Positions 21,081 to 25,426 of a stretch of 25,426 nt of DNA are shown in pieces. Below the pieces are notes generated by a model. The model saw only the letters and a list, made by a program, of their open reading frames with translations, had not been told where the DNA came from and did no database searches. The position numbers and the translations under genes are program-made. The stretch is from a virus, in IMG/VR virus record IMGVR_UViG_3300046313_000195, positions 1 through 25,426 of that record; one strand, written 5' to 3'. The number at the start of each line of letters is the position of its first letter. The first letter of the stretch is position 1.

Positions 21081-21684
21081 TCCAATCACAATTACAGCAG
21101 TTTCAACAGCTGTAGCTGCTGCAGCTGCTGCAGCTGCTGCTGTTAAAAGCAGTAGTGATCAGAATGCTTATCAAAAGGCACAAACAAACGCTAGGAACGT
21201 TCAGATAGCTCAAAATAATGAGGCTTCTGCTAGTGCTTATAAGTCTGATGTGCAAGCTGAAAACAATAGGCAACTGGAGGTTCAGGCAGCAACAGCCCAA
21301 AGCAATCAAGCAGCTGCTGTTCAGACGATGCAGGCAAGCTCTGCACTAGCCAATTCCACAACATCCGCGGGCATAGGCGGACAAGGTGTTACGAGCCTTT
21401 TTGAAGATTATAACAGACAGCAGGCTATCTTACAAGAGGCTAACAACCGTAACACCCAACTGGCTCAACTACAAGCAAACTCTCGTATATCAGGCTACGG
21501 GGCTGAGTACCAGAATAGAGTTAATAGCCTACAACCCTATATCAGTCAACCAAACACCGCCAACATCCTTGCTGACACTATTTCTGGTGCTTCTGCTGGT
21601 GCTTCTTTAGGCTCAACTATCAACGGTGGGCTGGAAGCTAGGAAGAATAAAATTGATTTATCTAAAGTAAGGAAGAATCCATAA
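21073..21684 (+). CDS. 14: internal virion protein B (T7 gp14)
   Basis: 203 residues (T7 gp14 196), beginning MC as in T7. Start at 21073 with AGGAAG upstream, overlapping the previous stop; a longer reading from 21001 would lie inside the preceding gene. The N-terminal AVSTAVAAAAAAAAAV helix could insert into the host outer membrane, in line with gp14's role in the trans-envelope channel. The rest is Gln/Asn/Ala-rich coiled coil (about residues 30-150), followed by a Gly/Ala segment (ADTISGASAGASLGSTINGG) and a basic tail. The alanine codons form a GCTGCTGCA-type microsatellite. Confidence 0.85.
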   Translation: MCDPITITAVSTAVAAAAAAAAAVKSSSDQNAYQKAQTNARNVQIAQNNEASASAYKSDVQAENNRQLEVQAATAQSNQAAAVQTMQASSALANSTTSAGIGGQGVTSLFEDYNRQQAILQEANNRNTQLAQLQANSRISGYGAEYQNRVNSLQPYISQPNTANILADTISGASAGASLGSTINGGLEARKNKIDLSKVRKNP

Positions 21685-23609
21685 TGGCTGAACGACAACA
21701 AATAAGACAGCAGATACTAAACTCTCCTGAACTATCCGTACAAGCAACTCCTGTGGATACCTATGTAAGACCCGTGGAGCAGCAGGTAGCACCTGTTAAA
21801 CCCTCAAAGCTAGAGGCTCTTCAGAAAGCATTAATAGGCGTTTCAACAGTAGTTAATCCTCTGTTAGAGAAGACGCTAAAAACACAACATGAAGCTTTAT
21901 CTGCTGAAGGTTCAAAGCTGGCTGTTAAGAGTCAGTCTGACTTCTCAAGTGCTGTTAATGCAGGGAAAGTTCCTGTTACAGATAACCCTTGGTTGTATGA
22001 AGGTTATCAACAGCAACGGGCTAAACAGGTTGCTTCCACTTACGGGACAACACTACAAGAACACTACGATAGGCAGAAGACAGACTTTCAGGATGATGAA
22101 GACTATACAAAGGTGTCTGAGTTTCTCCGAGCCTCCTCTTCTAATGTATCTGGTGAGTTTGCTAATGCTTCTAAAGAAGTACGGGCTATCCTAGACCCTG
22201 TTATCACCAAATCTAATGCAGACCTTTACAACACCCACGTTTCTGAGAGGCGTAAAGAAGTTTACCGATTAACTCTTCAGCATTATGGTGAGAATGTGTT
22301 AGGCTCTTTAGATAAAACCACTAAGGCTATGAGCCTCTTGAAACCTGGAGATTCTGAAACATCTAAAGCTTTAAAAGAGGCTCTTATTGATAGTCTTTCT
22401 TACGATCCTAAATCCCAATTTTCACTGACAGCTAAGGATGCAGAATCTACCAAGATAAATACTATTATCGATTTTGCAGTAAGAGCTAGAAAACCTTGGC
22501 TTCTGGAGGAGGCTGGGAAGAGTCTTAACAGAGATAAGACTATGTTAAATCAGTTACCTGAGTGGCAAGAGAAAGTATCTGACGCTAAGATTGCTATTGA
22601 GGATGCTAATCATAAGACTGAGACACGGGCTAGGGAACAGCTTAGTCGTGCTGAACAGGATGACACTAGAGCGTTCAACACAGAAGCTGCTGATTGGTTC
22701 TTCCAGAAGAAAAACCTAACGCAAGAAGGACTTGCTGAGTTACTGAAAAAATACCCTGGTGCTTCTGTTGCTGCTAAGTCATGGGTCTCAGTAGTCAGTC
22801 GAAAAGAAGAGAATCCTTTTGATAGACGTGATCCAGCTTACCAGCGAGGGCTTCAAGAGGATACTAAAGCTATTCAAGAAGGTAGAAAGACTATGGCGGA
22901 TATTAACGTCAGTAAGTATAACGCCTCAGATGCCGCTAGATTGTACACCTTAGAGACTAACGTAGAAGAGCGTAAGCTTTCTATTACTAGAGATTACGGG
23001 GTAAATAGGTTAGGTATTGAGTTGAAACGATTACAACCAAGCAGCCTCTCTCCAAACAAATCTGAAGAGACTTTAGCCTTTGTTACTCAGAGAGAGTTAG
23101 TCCTTAATAAGTATGCTCCCTTAATAAAGGATGGCACACTAACACCTGAACAAGCTTCTGGTATGGCTCAACAAGAGTTATTAGAAGGTGTGGATTCATT
23201 CCTAGCTAATAAGGGTATTCAGAGATTCAATCCTAAAGCAACAACACCAACTCAAACTCAGCAAACACAGCCACAACCATTACAAACAGGAGGAGGCTAT
23301 GTTCCTTCGGTTCAAACACCAAACACGCTCAGTACGACGCAAGCTGGGAAAGGTACTGCTGTATCCCCTTTTCCTTTCGGTGGTACTTACGGGGGTGTTT
23401 ACACACCACCAGGCGGACAGCCAAAACAATCTGAACAGCGGGCTAGCTCACCAAGTCCTTCACCTAAACCAGTACAGAAAAGGCAGGCAACTACACAAAG
23501 CAGTTCAGTAAGTAAGCCTAAAGCTGCTGCTGTTAGTTCTACTAAATATTCGCCCGTACAACAACAAGCACTTAACAAGTTAATACAAGCAGTACAAGGT
23601 AAGAAATAA
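21684..23609 (+). CDS. 15: internal virion protein C (T7 gp15)
   Basis: Core protein ejected into the cell with gp14 and gp16 to form the DNA conduit. 641 residues (T7 gp15 747). The N-terminal pattern (MAERQQIRQQ, VDTYVRPVEQ, SKLEALQKALIGVSTVVNPLLEK) and the long helical middle, with KQVASTYGTTLQEHYDRQK, match the family. The last 120 residues are low complexity (Gln, Thr, Pro, Gly, Ser) and end in a short basic helix (QQQALNKLIQAVQGKK). The ribosome site AAGGAAG (21669-21675) supports the ATG at 21684. Stop and next start overlap (TAATG). Confidence 0.85.
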   Translation: MAERQQIRQQILNSPELSVQATPVDTYVRPVEQQVAPVKPSKLEALQKALIGVSTVVNPLLEKTLKTQHEALSAEGSKLAVKSQSDFSSAVNAGKVPVTDNPWLYEGYQQQRAKQVASTYGTTLQEHYDRQKTDFQDDEDYTKVSEFLRASSSNVSGEFANASKEVRAILDPVITKSNADLYNTHVSERRKEVYRLTLQHYGENVLGSLDKTTKAMSLLKPGDSETSKALKEALIDSLSYDPKSQFSLTAKDAESTKINTIIDFAVRARKPWLLEEAGKSLNRDKTMLNQLPEWQEKVSDAKIAIEDANHKTETRAREQLSRAEQDDTRAFNTEAADWFFQKKNLTQEGLAELLKKYPGASVAAKSWVSVVSRKEENPFDRRDPAYQRGLQEDTKAIQEGRKTMADINVSKYNASDAARLYTLETNVEERKLSITRDYGVNRLGIELKRLQPSSLSPNKSEETLAFVTQRELVLNKYAPLIKDGTLTPEQASGMAQQELLEGVDSFLANKGIQRFNPKATTPTQTQQTQPQPLQTGGGYVPSVQTPNTLSTTQAGKGTAVSPFPFGGTYGGVYTPPGGQPKQSEQRASSPSPSPKPVQKRQATTQSSSVSKPKAAAVSSTKYSPVQQQALNKLIQAVQGKK

Positions 23610-25426
23610 TGGATAATCCCATAAAAGCTGGTCTCACTTATGATGCGGCTCAACGTCAGAATGTACCAGAGTTTAATACCACTAATGCTATTTCAGAGCT
23701 AGCATTGAGCAATAACCTTTCCTCTGAAGAAGTTGACGCACTAAGACAGCTCACTCCTGAACAATTACAACAAGCTCTTCCTCCTGATGTTCTTAAAGCA
23801 GGGGATGACGCATTAGCCCAACGTAGAACATACCAAATAGATTCTAACATGAGTCAAGTATCAGCCTCTGAAGGAGGTACAGGTGTCTTTGGTGTTGGTG
23901 ATGTTGTTACTAAAGGTATTGGATCATTCAACCAGTTCAGCAACCAAGTAGGTTCAGCCTTTGATGCTGGTGTGAATGTTGTAGGAAACACCATCTTTGG
24001 TAATGATGTTACTAAAGGGATTGCTGCTGGTGTCATAAACTCAGCAGGAGAAACAGTAGAAGCTTTTGGGGGTAGTGATTACACACCTACGAAAGTTGGT
24101 TCAGGTGTTGGAGACTTCACAGAAGGTATCGCAAGGTTTGCTACTGGGTGGGCTGGCTTAGGGAAGTTTAAACTTGGTACATCCGCATTAGGAGGTGTTG
24201 CTACAGGTTTAGTTAAAGGAGCTGTTACAGACTTCGTTCTAACAGACAGAGCTGAAGGTAACTTATTCGACTTTGCTTCCTCACTTAATTCTGGTATTGA
24301 TAAATTCATTCCTGAATATCTTAAATCAAGACCAGGACAAGGAGAAGCTGAAGCAGGCTTTAAAGCTGCTCTAGCTGGTGCTGGTATTGGTGCTGTTGCT
24401 GAGGGAACTATCTTCTTAGCTTCACGAGCGTTACGCTCTGCAAGGCTGCTTAAAGAGATGGGTCATGGAGACTTAGCTGATGAGCTGGTGGCTTCAACCG
24501 ACCTGAGCAACACAGGCACGGTATCAGGCATTGCGAGAGACCCTGAAACAGGAGTCGTGCTTGCTACTTCATCATCCAGCATACCCAATAGTGAAGTATT
24601 AAATGCGGTTGAAGCAGAATTAAGTAAACCCAAACCAGATAATGCTAAAATAGCTGAGATTCTTAAAGCTAGTAGAGACCGTCTGAATAAAGACTACATT
24701 AGTAGGGAGCTTGTAGATAAAACAAAAGTTCCAACATTCTCTGATTCTGAAAATAGATACTTTAATCAACTTGAAAAAAAACGCCAACAACTTCAAAAGA
24801 AAGTTGACCGCATCCCAACAGAGTTGAGTAAGGTGGAATCTAAAGCTAGTTCAGCTAACTCTCACGTCGCTAACACTTCTGAAACGTATAAAGACGTTAA
24901 GAAGCTCCTCAACACCGACAAGTCAGACGAAACAGTAGCCAAGGTTTCTGCTCGATTAGCTGATGACTGGTCTGCTGGGACGATTAGTGATACTGATGTC
25001 CTAGATATGGTAACTGAAGCATCTCAAGGTATTCATACTCCTGAGAGCTTAGAAGCTGCTTTGATTCGGAATGCTAAGGCTATTAACGTGGTTGAGCAAC
25101 AAGATGTGCCTGCCTTAGTTGGCAGCATGATGAACTCAACAAAGACTGCTGCAAAGCTAGCTGATGAAACACTAGCCTACGGGGTGGTTGTTAAGCTTTA
25201 TCAAAGTAAAATCTTGAAGCAGTTAGACCTCTTTAAGTCCTTTGGGGAGAACGTCTACAAAGACCTTGAAAAATCTATCATGGATTCCATCCAAGTAGAA
25301 GGGGCTTGGCATGACTTAGGAACACCACAAGGTAAGGGGCTACAAACTAGGCAGATTGTTACGGGTAAAGCTAGAAAGTTAGATAAGCTTAAAGACGCTC
25401 CCTTCTCTGATTCAGTAATTAACGCA
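23609..25426 (+). CDS. 16: internal virion protein D (T7 gp16), 3' end outside the window
   Basis: Open from the ATG at 23609 to the end of the window (606 codons, no stop), so partial. Position after gp15 and the size identify it as the large ejected core protein (T7 gp16, 1318 residues). The first 250 residues hold two Gly/Ala-rich hydrophobic stretches (about 85-150 and 170-215, for example GVFGVGDVVTKGIGSFNQF and GLGKFKLGTSALGGVATGL). The segment that follows is also Ala/Gly-rich (FKAALAGAGIGAVAEGTIFLA), and from about residue 330 the chain is charged and helical. I do not see the N-terminal lytic transglycosylase domain that T7 gp16 carries. The coding start is certain from the TAATG overlap with gp15. 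Confidence 0.82.
   Translation, partial: MDNPIKAGLTYDAAQRQNVPEFNTTNAISELALSNNLSSEEVDALRQLTPEQLQQALPPDVLKAGDDALAQRRTYQIDSNMSQVSASEGGTGVFGVGDVVTKGIGSFNQFSNQVGSAFDAGVNVVGNTIFGNDVTKGIAAGVINSAGETVEAFGGSDYTPTKVGSGVGDFTEGIARFATGWAGLGKFKLGTSALGGVATGLVKGAVTDFVLTDRAEGNLFDFASSLNSGIDKFIPEYLKSRPGQGEAEAGFKAALAGAGIGAVAEGTIFLASRALRSARLLKEMGHGDLADELVASTDLSNTGTVSGIARDPETGVVLATSSSSIPNSEVLNAVEAELSKPKPDNAKIAEILKASRDRLNKDYISRELVDKTKVPTFSDSENRYFNQLEKKRQQLQKKVDRIPTELSKVESKASSANSHVANTSETYKDVKKLLNTDKSDETVAKVSARLADDWSAGTISDTDVLDMVTEASQGIHTPESLEAALIRNAKAINVVEQQDVPALVGSMMNSTKTAAKLADETLAYGVVVKLYQSKILKQLDLFKSFGENVYKDLEKSIMDSIQVEGAWHDLGTPQGKGLQTRQIVTGKARKLDKLKDAPFSDSVINA

Noticed and set aside
21105-21145. GCT/GCA microsatellite as a regulatory repeat
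   Set aside because: It encodes the alanine helix of the gp14-like protein and is explained by the coding sequence.

Overview
The window is the left-hand and central part of a T7-like podovirus genome (Autographiviridae-type, free phage or prophage). All recognisable genes lie on the + strand, and their order matches T7: single-subunit RNA polymerase (gp1), ssDNA-binding protein (gp2.5), endonuclease I (gp3), a lysin-like protein in the gp3.5 slot, primase-helicase (gp4), family A DNA polymerase (gp5), 5'-3' exonuclease (gp6), portal (gp8), scaffold (gp9), major capsid (gp10), tail tubular proteins (gp11, gp12) and internal virion proteins (gp13 to gp16, the last cut by the window end). Terminase, tail fibre and lysis genes would lie to the right. 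I cannot name the host from sequence alone; it is evidently a Gram-negative bacterium, because internal core proteins of this kind serve Gram-negative hosts.

Layout. 1-1580: a cassette of small unrecognised genes, some encoding membrane segments, with partly different codon use. 1581-1912: a non-coding stretch holding the 3' half of a class II tRNA-Leu(UAA) gene on the - strand, flanked by repeated heptamers. It looks like a phage attachment site, although no integrase lies in the window. 1943-4810: RNA polymerase and two small genes, closed by a strong terminator. 4866-5889: about 1 kb without protein genes. This contains a candidate free-standing structured RNA of about 540 nt with its own -10 element and terminator, then two 21-nt direct repeats and a pyrimidine-rich, AT-rich tract that together resemble the layout of the T7 primary replication origin. 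5890-13798: replication and nucleotide metabolism module, tightly packed with overlapping genes. 13823-25426: virion structure and DNA-ejection module, with a terminator straight after the capsid gene as in T7.

How it works together (inference from T7). The host polymerase would transcribe the left region and make the phage RNA polymerase, which then transcribes the replication and virion genes. Primase-helicase, polymerase, SSB, exonuclease and endonuclease I form the replisome and recycle host DNA. Portal, scaffold and capsid build the prohead, gp11/gp12 form the tail tube, and gp13 to gp16 form the ejected core.

The most unusual items are the structured RNA, the tRNA-derived attachment site in a T7-like phage, the tandem-repeat/AT-rich origin candidate, and an M15-peptidase-like protein that has lost two of its three zinc ligands and sits where T7 keeps its polymerase-regulating lysozyme.
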